Under the pieces are notes generated by a model that had not been told where the DNA came from, did no database searches, and saw only the letters and a program-made list of their open reading frames with translations. A DNA stretch of 37,623 bases from Candidatus Fermentibacterota bacterium (GTDB lineage Bacteria; JAFGKV01): contig JAFGKV010000057.1 in the NCBI GenBank assembly GCA_016928395.1, positions 1 to 37,623 on the forward strand, given 5' to 3'. The translations under genes and the position numbers were made by a program. Shown here one piece after another: positions 15,130-24,045 of this stretch. Numbering within the stretch: position 1 is the stretch's first letter; each line of letters starts with the position of its first letter.

Positions 15130-16832
15130 TGCCTTCAGTTGACGGAACACCTCAGATCAACGCGGCCGGCAGGCGAACGCTTCGCGTGGTGTTCAACGGC
15201 ACGCCCACCACGGCCGTCCACGGCGCCACCGTGGCCGAGCTGTTGCGCGACTACCCCCATCCTAATCCTCTGCCGCCGCTGGGAGCTCTGGTCTCCTACC
15301 GGCTTACCGGGCTTCACTATGAGCTGGTGTCGGATTGCACCGTGCACACCGTTGACTATGCCAGCAAGGGTGGCGCGTCCATCTACCGGCGCACAGCCAC
15401 CGTCATCCTCCTGGAAGCGGTCACTGAGCTCTTCCCCGGCGCAAGGGTGGAAGTCGGCCAGTCGGTGGGCCACGGCTACTTCTTCGAGATCTCCATGCCC
15501 GACGGCCGCCCCCTGTCCGAGGCCATTGTCGAAGGCGTGTGTGCCCGCATGCACGAAATCGTCAAACGAGACCTCCCCTTGGTGCCGATACGCATCTCGG
15601 TGGAAGAGGCCATCGAGGTGTTCAACGGTTCGGGCTATCCCGAAAAGGCCCGACTCCTGCAGACTCTGCCTCACTCCAAGATCTGGTGGATCGACCTGGG
15701 CGGGTACGAAGATATCCTCCACGGCCCACTGGCTCCGTCCACTGGCGTGGTCGATGTGTTTGCACTGGAAGCGTACGAGCACGGAGCCATCCTCCGGTTT
15801 CCCGATCCGAAGTTCCAGATGCGGTACTCGCGAGGCCGGCAGGACAAGTTGTTCTCCGTATTCAGGGAGACCCGGGCCTGGAATCAGGAGATCGGCATCC
15901 ACAATGTCGCCGACCTCAATGCCGCCGTGCTGCGAGATGAGACTGCCGAGGTCATCCGGGTAGCTGAGGGCTTCCAGGAGAAGAAACTGGCCAGCATCGC
16001 CGATCAGATCTCGCAGGAACGGGGCAAGATCCGGCTGGTGCTGGTGGCCGGGCCTTCCTCATCCGGGAAGACGACTTTCACCAAGCGATTGGGTGTGCAG
16101 CTCAGGGTGAACGGCCTGCGCCCCGTCGCACTCAGCATGGACAACTACTATGTCGACCGGGAGCGAACCCCCCGGAATCCTGATGGTACCTACAACTTCG
16201 AGTCGCTGGATGCCCTTGATGTAGATTACCTCAATGCCGACCTCGCACGCCTCCTGGACGGCGAGTTGGTAGAAACCCCCATCTTCTCATTCACGGAAGG
16301 GAAACGACGATCAGACAAGACAAACCGCCTTCTGCTGGGGCCGGATCACGTCCTCGTGATGGAGGGGATTCATTGCCTGAATGAGCGCATTTCCAAGGCC
16401 GTGCCCCGGGATGCGAAATTCAAGATTTATGTCTCGGCATTGACTCAGCTCATCATAGATTCCCATAGCCGCATTTTTACCTCCGATTCCCGGCTCATTC
16501 GTCGAATCGTCCGCGACCGGCTCTTCCGCGGCTATTCGGCGGAGCAGACCATCGATGGGTGGGACAGCGTACGCGCCGGAGAGAATCGCTACATCTTCCC
16601 CTTCCAGGAAGAGGCCGATGTGCTGTTCAACTCGGCGCTGGTCTACGAGAAACCCGTGCTGAAGACCTATGCGCAACGCTTCTTGCTGACCGTGCGGCGC
16701 AATACCCCCGCCTACACTGAGGCTCATCGGCTGCTGGCATTTCTGGACTACTTCGTGCCCATCTTTCCCGAGGAGGTTCCACAGAACTCCCTACTCCGGG
16801 AGTTCATCGGCGGCAGTTCATTCACGTATTGA
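15126..16832 (+). CDS. Nucleoside kinase: TGS/SAD domains fused to uridine kinase
   Basis: This is a cytoplasmic ATP-dependent kinase, probably for a nucleoside or related compound. The N-terminus is a TGS domain (LRVVFNGTPTTAVHGATVAELL). It is followed by a threonyl/alanyl-tRNA-synthetase-like second domain (VGHGYFFEISMPDGRPLSEA) and a linker (GGYEDILHGPLAPSTGVVDVF). From about residue 305 comes the phosphoribulokinase/uridine kinase module, with Walker A GPSSSGKTTFTK (Lys315), SMDNYYVDRERTPRNPDGTY and VLVMEGIHCLNE. The length (568 aa) fits this fused family. ATG 15126 overlaps the previous stop; a second ATG is immediately adjacent. Uridine kinase alone is about 210 aa, so the synthetase-like half may sense or bind a substrate. 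Confidence 0.88.
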   Translation: MMPSVDGTPQINAAGRRTLRVVFNGTPTTAVHGATVAELLRDYPHPNPLPPLGALVSYRLTGLHYELVSDCTVHTVDYASKGGASIYRRTATVILLEAVTELFPGARVEVGQSVGHGYFFEISMPDGRPLSEAIVEGVCARMHEIVKRDLPLVPIRISVEEAIEVFNGSGYPEKARLLQTLPHSKIWWIDLGGYEDILHGPLAPSTGVVDVFALEAYEHGAILRFPDPKFQMRYSRGRQDKLFSVFRETRAWNQEIGIHNVADLNAAVLRDETAEVIRVAEGFQEKKLASIADQISQERGKIRLVLVAGPSSSGKTTFTKRLGVQLRVNGLRPVALSMDNYYVDRERTPRNPDGTYNFESLDALDVDYLNADLARLLDGELVETPIFSFTEGKRRSDKTNRLLLGPDHVLVMEGIHCLNERISKAVPRDAKFKIYVSALTQLIIDSHSRIFTSDSRLIRRIVRDRLFRGYSAEQTIDGWDSVRAGENRYIFPFQEEADVLFNSALVYEKPVLKTYAQRFLLTVRRNTPAYTEAHRLLAFLDYFVPIFPEEVPQNSLLREFIGGSSFTY

Positions 16833-16872
16833 TGAGCCCGGGCCGCACGCCGCGATACTCATAGGAGGATCC

Positions 16873-18126
16873 ATGTTCGATCTGCTCTCCCCCCATGTGG
16901 CCCACCGGGAGGCCTGGCGGTGTCTGGTGTGCTGGGATGCCCCGTGCACTGCCGCCTGCCCCGTGCATGTGCCGATCCCCGAGTTCATCGCGCGGCTGCG
17001 ATCCAACGATGTGGTAGGCGCCGAGGAGCTGGTCAGGGAGGCCAACCCCCTCATCAGCACCTGCGGCGAGATTTGCCCCGACGAGCAGTATTGTTCCCGC
17101 GCCTGCGTCCTCCGTGATGCCGAAGGGCCCATCCGCGTACGCGAACTCCATCGCTTCGTCACCGCCAGCGCCCATGCGCCCTGGCCGGCATGGGCTCCCT
17201 CCAGGCCCGAACGTCTCGCCGTGGTGGGTGCCGGGCCGGCCGGCATCGCCTGCGCCCGGGAGCTGGCTGCTCTGGGATGGGGTGTGGATGTGTACGAGCG
17301 TGATGCGGCGGCCGGAGGGGTCGTCCGCCATGCTCTGGCGGTAGGGCGCTTCGCCGTGGAGCGGCTCGACAGTGATCTCGATGCCCTTCGCGGAGCTCCC
17401 ATCACGTGGCACATGGGCCACGCTGTCCCATCTTTGAGAGAGATCCTGGAATCCTACGCCGCGGTCTTCTATGCACCGGGCACCCATCGGGATGTACTCC
17501 TGGACCTTCAGGGAGAGGATACGCTGATGGTATCGGGCATGGAGTTCCTGCGGGGATGGCGTATGGGCCAAGGCCTGGATCTGACGGGAAAAGAGGTTGT
17601 GGTCGTAGGCGGCGGCAATGCCTCGCTGGACGTTGCCTTGACCGCATGCCATGCGGGCGCGGCGAGGGTCGTGCTGGTCTACCGGCGCGGGCCCCGGGAG
17701 ATGCCCGTGTGGCGCCGCGAGCTGGAGCAAGCCTCATCCAAGGGCATCAGCGTTGAGTACTATGCCCATCCGGTGGGGATCATCGCGGAAGCAGGGGTTG
17801 TGCGAGGCCTCCAGTGCCGCCGCACGAGACTCGTGGATCACGGCGGGCGCCGCCCTGTTCCCGAAGACATGGAGGGTTTCGATTTCATCCTGCCCGCAGA
17901 TGTGCTACTCCGGGCCGTGGGATCCGAGCCTGAGCGTGACGAGGATGTCGACGTGCGCTGGGGCAGCAAGGCAACGGTGCCGGTCACCGAAGCGATGGAA
18001 ACCTCCAGGCGCGGGCTGTTCGCCGGCGGCGACCTCGTGTCCCGGGAGGGTACGGTGGTGGCCGCGGCATCCCACGGCCTGCGTGCCGCCCGCGCCATCC
18101 ATCGTATGCTGGGGGGACGATCATGA
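16873..18126 (+). CDS. preT: PreT-like NAD(P)-dependent dihydropyrimidine dehydrogenase subunit
   Basis: This flavoprotein is expected to take electrons from NAD(P)H through FAD and Fe-S clusters and pass them to the PreA-like partner. The N-terminal Fe-S region has CLVCWDAPCTAACPVHVPIPEF and NPLISTCGEICPDEQYCSRAC. An FAD-binding Rossmann motif (VVGAGPAGIACARELAALG) starts at about residue 117, and the NAD(P)-binding one (VVVVGGGNASLDVAL) at about residue 240. The C-terminus GLFAGGDLVSREGTVVAAASHGLRAA is standard. Its length (417 aa) matches PreT. AGGAGG stands 4 bases before the ATG. The stop overlaps the preA start by ATGA. Confidence 0.9.
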   Translation: MFDLLSPHVAHREAWRCLVCWDAPCTAACPVHVPIPEFIARLRSNDVVGAEELVREANPLISTCGEICPDEQYCSRACVLRDAEGPIRVRELHRFVTASAHAPWPAWAPSRPERLAVVGAGPAGIACARELAALGWGVDVYERDAAAGGVVRHALAVGRFAVERLDSDLDALRGAPITWHMGHAVPSLREILESYAAVFYAPGTHRDVLLDLQGEDTLMVSGMEFLRGWRMGQGLDLTGKEVVVVGGGNASLDVALTACHAGAARVVLVYRRGPREMPVWRRELEQASSKGISVEYYAHPVGIIAEAGVVRGLQCRRTRLVDHGGRRPVPEDMEGFDFILPADVLLRAVGSEPERDEDVDVRWGSKATVPVTEAMETSRRGLFAGGDLVSREGTVVAAASHGLRAARAIHRMLGGRS

Positions 18127-19343
18127 GCGCGCCGGCACTGCGTCCGAGTCCCACCGTGAATCTGGAAACGGCCTTTCTCGGCCTTCGGCTGGAGAATCCC
18201 TTTCTCCTGTCGGCAGCCCCCAGCACCGATGATCTGGACATGGCTCGCCAGGGCCTGGACGCGGGCTGGGCCGGCGTAGTGCTCAAGACCACCAGCGTGG
18301 AAGGAACGCCGGTGCCATTGGCGTATCCCATGATGTCCGCCATGGAGTGGGCGGGCCGGCGGCTGGTCGGCATGGGCAATATCGATCTCATCTCAGAGCA
18401 TCACATCGACGCCGTGGAAGAGCGCGTGCGCATTCTCACCAGGGAGTTCCCCGCCAAGCTCATCGCCGCCAGTATCATGGGGTCTCGCAAGGAGGACTGG
18501 CAATCCTTGGTATGGCGCTTGCGCGATGCCGGGGTTCACCTCATTGAGTGCAGCTTCTCGTGTCCCCAGGGCTCCATGGGCGAACGTGCCGGCGCCATGG
18601 TGGCCCAATCGGCATCGGCAACCGAAAAGGTAGCCGGATGGGTCAAGGAAGCGGCGGAGCACACACCGGTGCTCATCAAGATCACTCCCCAAGTGGCGGA
18701 CGTGGTGGAGATCGCCCGGGCGGTGAAGAACGGCGGTGCAGACGGCATTACCGCGTCCAACTCCGTGCCGGCCCTCATGGGAGTCGACATCGACACGTTC
18801 GCGCCCATCCCCAGCCTCGGCGGCCTCGGCACATACTCAGGCTTCACCGGCCCGGCCATAAAGCCTCTGACCCTGCGTACCGTGGCCGAGATCGCTCGCC
18901 ATGTTTCCATCCCCATCAGCGGCAATGGGGGCATCTGCACCTGGAGCGACGCGGTGGAGCTGTTCGCCGTGGGGGCTCAGAACATCCAGATATGCTCCGC
19001 GGTGATGCATCATGGCTTCAGGATCATCGATGATCTGAAGAGCGGCCTGGCGCGGTACATGGAGCGCAAGGGCTTCACCTCAGTGAGCGACATAGTGGGC
19101 AAGGCCCTGCCGCATATCGTCGACCATGATGAGCTGCCCCGGCGCACACTACGCAGCAGAATCGATGAATCGGCCTGTCTCCGCTGCGGCGTCTGCTTCG
19201 TTGCCTGCCGTGATGGCGGCCACCAGGCCATCGCTATGCGCGAGGATCGCCTGCCCGTTGTTGATGACGAACGCTGCGTTGGCTGCGGCCTCTGCCCACT
19301 GACGTGTCCGGCCGGGTGCATCCGCATGGAGATCATCCCGTGA
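18123..19343 (+). CDS. preA: PreA-like dihydropyrimidine dehydrogenase subunit (FMN, two 4Fe-4S)
   Basis: This is the FMN-containing catalytic subunit that pairs with the PreT-like protein; the family reduces or oxidises a ring C=C of pyrimidines. The dihydroorotate-dehydrogenase-like barrel is visible as LENPFLLSAAPSTDD, AGVVLKTTSVEG, SFSCPQGSMGERAGAMVAQ, KITPQVADVVEIA and ISGNGGI. The C-terminus carries two ferredoxin motifs, CLRCGVCFVACRDGG (about residue 352) and CVGCGLCPLTCPAGC (about 384). The SCPQG loop contains no second Cys, where mammalian dihydropyrimidine dehydrogenase has its catalytic acid; this makes the true substrate uncertain. Its stop overlaps the next start (GTGA). Confidence 0.88.
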   Translation: MSAPALRPSPTVNLETAFLGLRLENPFLLSAAPSTDDLDMARQGLDAGWAGVVLKTTSVEGTPVPLAYPMMSAMEWAGRRLVGMGNIDLISEHHIDAVEERVRILTREFPAKLIAASIMGSRKEDWQSLVWRLRDAGVHLIECSFSCPQGSMGERAGAMVAQSASATEKVAGWVKEAAEHTPVLIKITPQVADVVEIARAVKNGGADGITASNSVPALMGVDIDTFAPIPSLGGLGTYSGFTGPAIKPLTLRTVAEIARHVSIPISGNGGICTWSDAVELFAVGAQNIQICSAVMHHGFRIIDDLKSGLARYMERKGFTSVSDIVGKALPHIVDHDELPRRTLRSRIDESACLRCGVCFVACRDGGHQAIAMREDRLPVVDDERCVGCGLCPLTCPAGCIRMEIIP

Positions 19344-20644
19344 GGCTCTATACCGACGCCCTCATCATCACCAACGATAGCGAAGACCGCGTGATCGAAG
19401 CCGGATGCATCGGCGTGGAGGATGAGAGCATCGTCTTTGTCGGGCACACCAAAGATGCGCCTCGCGACGTCGAAGAGAGGATCAGCCTGGCTCACCGTGT
19501 GGTCATGCCGGGACTCATCGTGGCCCATACGCACCTCTACAGCTTCCTGGCCAGGGGCCTGGCGCCGTCCGTGGCTCCTGAAAACTTCGTGGGAGTGCTT
19601 GAGCATGTGTGGTGGCGGCTGGACCAGGCACTGGGGCCCGATGACGTCTACTGGAGCGCCATGGGCGGGGCTGTGTCGGCCCTGCTGCGGGGTACGACGA
19701 CCCTCATCGATCATCACGCCAGCCCGTCGTGCATCGGAGGCAGCCTGGAGAAGATCGCCATTGCCTTGGGCCAGGTCGGCATCCGAGGCGCTCTGAGCTA
19801 TGAGATCACCGACCGCCACGGCCACGAAGGCGCCATGGCGGGCATGGAGGAGAACCTGCGAGGGATGGCCCTGGCAGCCCGAAGCCCCGGGTGGCTTGCC
19901 GCACGCATGGGCCTTCACGCCTCTTTCACCCTTGATGACGCTACTTTGGATGCCGTAGCCGGGCAGGGATGTGGCGTGCATGTCCATGTTGCGGAAGACC
20001 GCGCCGACGTGACCGCCTCCGTGGAGCGATTCGGTGAGACTCCCCTGCAAAGGCTCTCCCGCCGGGGACTGCTGTCGCCGGAGAGCATCATCGTTCATGG
20101 AGTGCATTTGACCGGCGACGAAATGCAGACTTTGGCGAGTTCCAAAGCCTTTCTCGTGCACAATCCCCGGTCCAACATGAACAACGGCGTGGGTGCCGCC
20201 GACCTGGCGGCCATGGCCAGTGCCGGGATTCCCCTGGCCATAGGGACCGACGGCATGGGACCTGACCCGGGCCCGGAGGTCATGACGGCCCTAGTGCTCG
20301 TGCGTCACGAACAAGGCGACCCCGCCGCGGGGTGGGATCTCGTACGCCACGCCTACTGCGCCGGCAATGCGGAGCTGGCCTCGCGCACCTTCGGACGGAC
20401 GCTGGGCAGGCTGGAGGTGGGGGCCGAGGCTGACTTCGTCGTACGGGTATACGACCCGCCGACTCCCTTGACCCCCGCAACGTGGTGGGGCCACTTCCTG
20501 TTCGGCCTCTCGGAATCACCCGTGGACCGCGTGGTGGTGGGTGGCAGGGAGCTGGTCAGAGGCGGTGAGGCGGTATGGCTGGATGCCGAGATGATCTGGC
20601 GCGCCTGCCGCGAGCAGGCAGGCAAGTTGTGGTCGCGATGGTGA
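19340..20644 (+). CDS. ssnA: SsnA-like amidohydrolase (deaminase family)
   Basis: This is a metal-dependent amidohydrolase of the SsnA/chlorohydrolase-guanine deaminase branch, predicted to hydrolyse an amino group or ring bond of a heterocycle. Metal-binding HTH (His63, His65) is in VMPGLIVAHTHLYSFLARG. TLIDHHASPSCI, YEITDRHGHEGAMAGMEEN, HVHVAEDRADV, VHGVHLT, NPRSNMNNGVGAAD and GTDGMGPD (Asp304) follow, the last two being close to SsnA signatures. The GTG at 19340 is chosen because it overlaps the preA stop and has GGAG 7 bases upstream; a longer in-frame start at 19304 would run back into preA. Its length (434 aa) is normal. In E. coli, ssnA sits with ygfK and a molybdenum hydroxylase, which is not found here. 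Confidence 0.87.
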   Translation: MRLYTDALIITNDSEDRVIEAGCIGVEDESIVFVGHTKDAPRDVEERISLAHRVVMPGLIVAHTHLYSFLARGLAPSVAPENFVGVLEHVWWRLDQALGPDDVYWSAMGGAVSALLRGTTTLIDHHASPSCIGGSLEKIAIALGQVGIRGALSYEITDRHGHEGAMAGMEENLRGMALAARSPGWLAARMGLHASFTLDDATLDAVAGQGCGVHVHVAEDRADVTASVERFGETPLQRLSRRGLLSPESIIVHGVHLTGDEMQTLASSKAFLVHNPRSNMNNGVGAADLAAMASAGIPLAIGTDGMGPDPGPEVMTALVLVRHEQGDPAAGWDLVRHAYCAGNAELASRTFGRTLGRLEVGAEADFVVRVYDPPTPLTPATWWGHFLFGLSESPVDRVVVGGRELVRGGEAVWLDAEMIWRACREQAGKLWSRW

Positions 20645-21882
20645 GTTGCCTGGCATGCGTCACCTGCGACGCATGCTTCACCCCCGACGAACACACCATG
20701 ACGTGCCCCAGGTGTGGACCCGAGCTGGGCACTCTCGATTATCGGTTTGACCTGGATACACTCGCCACGCGGTATTCCCGTCCGGCGATCTCCGAGGGGT
20801 TGGCAACGTGGCTGCCGCTGCTACCCATCGCTGGCGCCTCGTCGCTTCCGCCTCTTCCTTTGGGACCGACGCCTTTGATCAAGGCGTCCCGGCTGGCCCG
20901 CCATCTTGGCCTCAAGGACTTCTGGTTGAAGCTGGATTCCTTTCTTCCCAGTCTCTCCCTGAAGGACCGAGCCTCGGCTTTGGCATTGGCCCAGTCGGCG
21001 GAGTGGGGGAGCACGACCATCATCGCGGCATCCACCGGCAACGCCGCCTCCTCGCTGGCGACGTTGGCGGCAGCCACGGGGCAAAGGGCGGTGCTGGTAG
21101 TGCCAGAGGATGCCCCAAGGGCGAAACTGGCGCAGATCGCGCTGCATGGCGGGGTACTGGTCCCGATTCGCGGCACCTACGACCAGGCATTCGACCTGTC
21201 CACCCGGGTTGCCGCCCTTCAGAGTTGGTACGTGCGCAGCACCGCGGTGAATCCTGTGCTGGCCGAAGGCAAGAAGACCGTGGCCATGGAGACGGCGCTG
21301 CAACTGGAGTGGCGGGTCGGCGACGTATGGTATGTGGGCGTCGGCGACGGGTGCATTCTCGGTTCGCTGTGGAAGGGGTTGTCGGAACTTCTCGCCCTGG
21401 GATGGATCGATACGATGCCTGCCCTGATCGGCGTGCAGGCGTCGGGCGCGGCACCCCTGGCCCACGCCTGGGAGTCGGGAAGACCGGTAGAGCCATGGCC
21501 TCTCACCGATACGTGTGCCGACAGCATCGCGGTGGGCCATCCCCGGGATTGGGTCAAGGCGCTCCGCGCCGCCCGAGCCAGCGGGGGAGCGATCCGGACC
21601 GTTCCGGACGAACGGATCGCACAGGCCATGCGCCTGCTGGCGGACCACGCAGGGGTCCTGGCGGAGCCCGCAGGCGCCGCATCGGTTGCCGGGGTGCTGA
21701 CCGCGCTGGAGCAGGGGCAGGTGGGCAAGTCTGACCGGGTTGTTGCGCTCATCACGGGGCATGGGCTGAAGGATCAGGCGGCTCTACGCCGCATGTTCCG
21801 GGCGCCCACACCGGTTGCCGCCACGCCCGAGGCGGTGCTGGCTGCGGCGGAGGCATGGCGGAGGAATGGAACGAGGGAATGA
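20638..21882 (+). CDS. Threonine-synthase-like PLP enzyme with N-terminal zinc ribbon
   Basis: This is a fold-type II PLP enzyme similar to threonine synthase or threonine dehydratase. A Cys-rich start (CLACVTCDACF...TCPRCG) forms a zinc ribbon as in long ThrC proteins. The PLP lysine is Lys109 in LPSLSLKDRASALAL. STGNAASSLATLAAATG, PRAKLAQIALHGG and GVGDGCILGSLWKG (cofactor phosphate loop) follow, with LAEPAGAASVAGVL near the end. The ATG at 20638 overlaps the ssnA stop by 7 bases. Given the operon, it is more likely a catabolic lyase or isomerase than the housekeeping threonine synthase. The last codons lie inside a low-complexity GGAATGGAACGA tract that continues past the stop. Confidence 0.82.
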   Translation: MVSCLACVTCDACFTPDEHTMTCPRCGPELGTLDYRFDLDTLATRYSRPAISEGLATWLPLLPIAGASSLPPLPLGPTPLIKASRLARHLGLKDFWLKLDSFLPSLSLKDRASALALAQSAEWGSTTIIAASTGNAASSLATLAAATGQRAVLVVPEDAPRAKLAQIALHGGVLVPIRGTYDQAFDLSTRVAALQSWYVRSTAVNPVLAEGKKTVAMETALQLEWRVGDVWYVGVGDGCILGSLWKGLSELLALGWIDTMPALIGVQASGAAPLAHAWESGRPVEPWPLTDTCADSIAVGHPRDWVKALRAARASGGAIRTVPDERIAQAMRLLADHAGVLAEPAGAASVAGVLTALEQGQVGKSDRVVALITGHGLKDQAALRRMFRAPTPVAATPEAVLAAAEAWRRNGTRE

Positions 21883-21950
21883 GGGATGGGTGAAAGGATG
21901 GATGAGTGGACGATTGGACGATTGGATGGATGGCTGGATGAAACGACTGG
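21864..21950. repeat. Low-complexity GGATGGATGG-type tract
   Basis: A purine-rich tract of GGAATG, GGATGGATGAG and GGACGATTGGACGATTGG units spans the end of the PLP gene. GAATGGAACGAGGGAATG (21864-21881) matches 31280-31297 in 17 of 18 bases, so the two tracts are related although 9.4 kb apart. Confidence 0.6.
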
Positions 21951-22275
21951 TGCGTGAACACCCAACATCGAACGGCAGCCGGGGCACACCATGAACCGTG
22001 TATCACTCGCGCAGAGGGGCCTCCATACCTTCAACTCCGAAAGGTTTGAGCTCCCACGTACGACGAGGCACGCCTGAACCTCCTGGCCCGAACCCTCCAC
22101 GCAGCTCCCGAAGCGAGCCGCAGGGTGGTCCGTGACCTGCAGACTGTGGACGTACCGAATCTATTGCGCTGTGGGCCGGCCGAATGAATACTCCCGCGAT
22201 GCGATGGGCTGTCGCACAAAGGCGAGATGACCAACCTTCAGGCCCGGCGAGTTGCTTCAATCCAGGAGGAGAACG
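21883..22275. other. Non-coding gap after the six-gene operon
   Basis: No gene is supported. The gap holds the low-complexity tract (to about 21950) and a motif TTCAACTCCGAAAGGTTTGAG near 22029, related to motifs at 13275 and 13526. The ribosome-binding site AGGAGGAG (22264-22271) of the next gene lies at its end. I see no clear terminator for the operon. Confidence 0.5.
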
Positions 22276-23448
22276 ATGACGCCACGCAAGACTGCCAAGA
22301 CGGCCGAACCGCCGGCCGGCGCGGCCCAACTGGAGATCGGTGTTCCCAAGGTCAGCCTTAGGAGCACCAAACAGGAACTGCTGGAGGCGTATCAGGAGGT
22401 CCTCTCCAGGCAGCAGGAAGATGAGCCCACTCCCCGCAAGAAGGCGGAGGCGGAGGTGAAGCGGCGCGAGGAGATCGTGGCGTCCGCCCGGGCTACCACT
22501 GTCTCGGGCATTGTGGATTCCATCGGAAGGCTCAAGCTCGATGTCTCCACAGTACTGAACGATCTGTCGCAAAAGCTCATGGCGCAGACCGAGCGTTTGG
22601 AGGAGATCGAGAATGCCATCGCCGCGGAGACTTCACGCCTGTCGCGGCTTCACGACATCGACATCGCAGCGGACACGCTGGAAGACTTGCTACGGCGTCA
22701 CAACGAGGCGGAGACCGACTTCACGCTGCGCATCGACCAGAGGCGGGCGGAAGTCGAGGAGGCCTTAACCACGGCCAAGGCTGAGTTCGAGGAGTGGGTG
22801 GCAGCGACGCGGGAGCAGTTGGAAGAGGAGATGGCGACCACCCGTGAGGCATGGGAGCGGGAGCGTCAGCTCCACGAGCAAGACATGAAGGAACGCAACG
22901 AGAGGCTCAAGCGCGAGCGGGAACGCGAGGCCGAGGAGTACGCCTACGGACTGAAGCTGAATCGGCAGAGGGCTGACAATGAACACGCAGCCCGACTGGC
23001 TGCGCAGGAAAAAGAACTGGCCGCGGCGAGGGAGGCCCACCAGAGGGAGTACGCCGATCGAGAGGCGTCCCTGGAGCGACGGGAAGCGGAGTTGGCCGAC
23101 CTGCGGGCCCAAGTGGAGTCTTTCCCCAAGCAGCTGGACAAAGCGGTTACGGAAGCCCGCGCATTCGTCAAGAAGGAAGCTGAGAAGGAGGCAAAGACTG
23201 CCTGGGACCTGCGCGAGAGAGAGATCCTTGGAGAGCGCGAGGTGGCGCGCCTGAGAATCGAATCCCTGGAGGCAAAGGTGAAGGAGCAGGCCGCACGCGT
23301 GACCGAGTTGAACCGTGCCCTGGATGCCGCCTCCACCAAGGTGCAGGAGATCGCTGTCAAGGCCATAGAGGGCGCCGAAGGCCGCAAGGCGCTCTCCGCG
23401 GTAAACGAGATCGCCCTGGAGCAGGCGAAGCGTCCGAGGGACAGCTGA
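22276..23448 (+). CDS. Coiled-coil protein of unknown function
   Basis: I do not recognise the family. The ATG at 22276 has AGGAGGAG 4 bases upstream. After a short basic, Ala/Pro-rich tail and a segment KVSLRSTKQELLEAYQEVLSR, nearly all of residues 60-375 are charged alpha-helix with heptad character (long Glu/Arg/Lys/Ala runs such as REREREAEEYAYGLKL). There is no signal peptide or membrane segment, so it is probably cytoplasmic. The end (GAEGRKALSAVNEIALEQAKR) is a short, conserved-looking helix. The membrane-protein gene follows after 33 bases and may be co-transcribed. A structural or filament-forming role is only a guess from composition. Confidence 0.7.
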   Translation: MTPRKTAKTAEPPAGAAQLEIGVPKVSLRSTKQELLEAYQEVLSRQQEDEPTPRKKAEAEVKRREEIVASARATTVSGIVDSIGRLKLDVSTVLNDLSQKLMAQTERLEEIENAIAAETSRLSRLHDIDIAADTLEDLLRRHNEAETDFTLRIDQRRAEVEEALTTAKAEFEEWVAATREQLEEEMATTREAWERERQLHEQDMKERNERLKREREREAEEYAYGLKLNRQRADNEHAARLAAQEKELAAAREAHQREYADREASLERREAELADLRAQVESFPKQLDKAVTEARAFVKKEAEKEAKTAWDLREREILGEREVARLRIESLEAKVKEQAARVTELNRALDAASTKVQEIAVKAIEGAEGRKALSAVNEIALEQAKRPRDS

Positions 23449-23481
23449 GCGGATGGCCAGCCCGATCCGGGGGAGTGTGGT

Positions 23482-23916
23482 GTGAGTACGTTTGTACGTC
23501 GTGGCGAGCGCGGAATCTCCCGAACCTGGGTGATCGCCAGCATGATTGTATTCCTCATGACAGAACTCGTGATAGGTACCGTCGTGGGCAGCCTCTTCGC
23601 CGGCCATCCCGGTCATGTGGTCCACATGCGCATCGAGATGCTGGTGATGCTGGCCAGCTACTTCGTCGGCGGGTTGGTCATGGGCTTTGTCTCCCGGGGC
23701 TCGCGGCTGGATGAGCCCATCATCGCCGCATTCCTGGCGGTGGTGATCACGTTCTGCCTGACCTTGTTCACTCCCCTGCGATTCTTTCGCTTCTCAGTGA
23801 CTCGCGTTCTCATCGGCGGCGTCATCGCCGCCGGCTTCGCGGTGGCGGGAGTTGACCTGGGGGCGCGGGCCGCAGCCGGGCTCAGTCGGAGAACACACCG
23901 GGACGGGAAGGGCTGA
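23482..23916 (+). CDS. Small four-helix membrane protein
   Basis: The function is unknown. The GTG start at 23482 has GGGGGAG about 7 bases upstream. The 144 residues contain four hydrophobic segments: VIASMIVFLMTELVIGTVVG, MLVMLASYFVGGLVMGFVS, IIAAFLAVVITFCLTLF and VLIGGVIAAGFAVAGVDLGA. A basic cytoplasmic N-terminus (RRGERG) and C-terminus (SRRTHRDGKG) suggest both ends are inside. It resembles TIGR04086-type small membrane proteins in size and Gly pattern only. It follows the coiled-coil gene closely and precedes the Cmr1-like gene by 228 bases. Confidence 0.65.
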   Translation: MSTFVRRGERGISRTWVIASMIVFLMTELVIGTVVGSLFAGHPGHVVHMRIEMLVMLASYFVGGLVMGFVSRGSRLDEPIIAAFLAVVITFCLTLFTPLRFFRFSVTRVLIGGVIAAGFAVAGVDLGARAAAGLSRRTHRDGKG

Positions 23917-24045
23917 GCATTGTGAGGAACGACACCAGGCCCGGCCTCGATCGCAGGAGGTGCACCAATCGCATGCCTGAGCCTCTGGGAGGCCGCGGGC
24001 GTGGCCCCCTTCCCGGTTGCCATGCGAACCCATTCATGAAATCCC

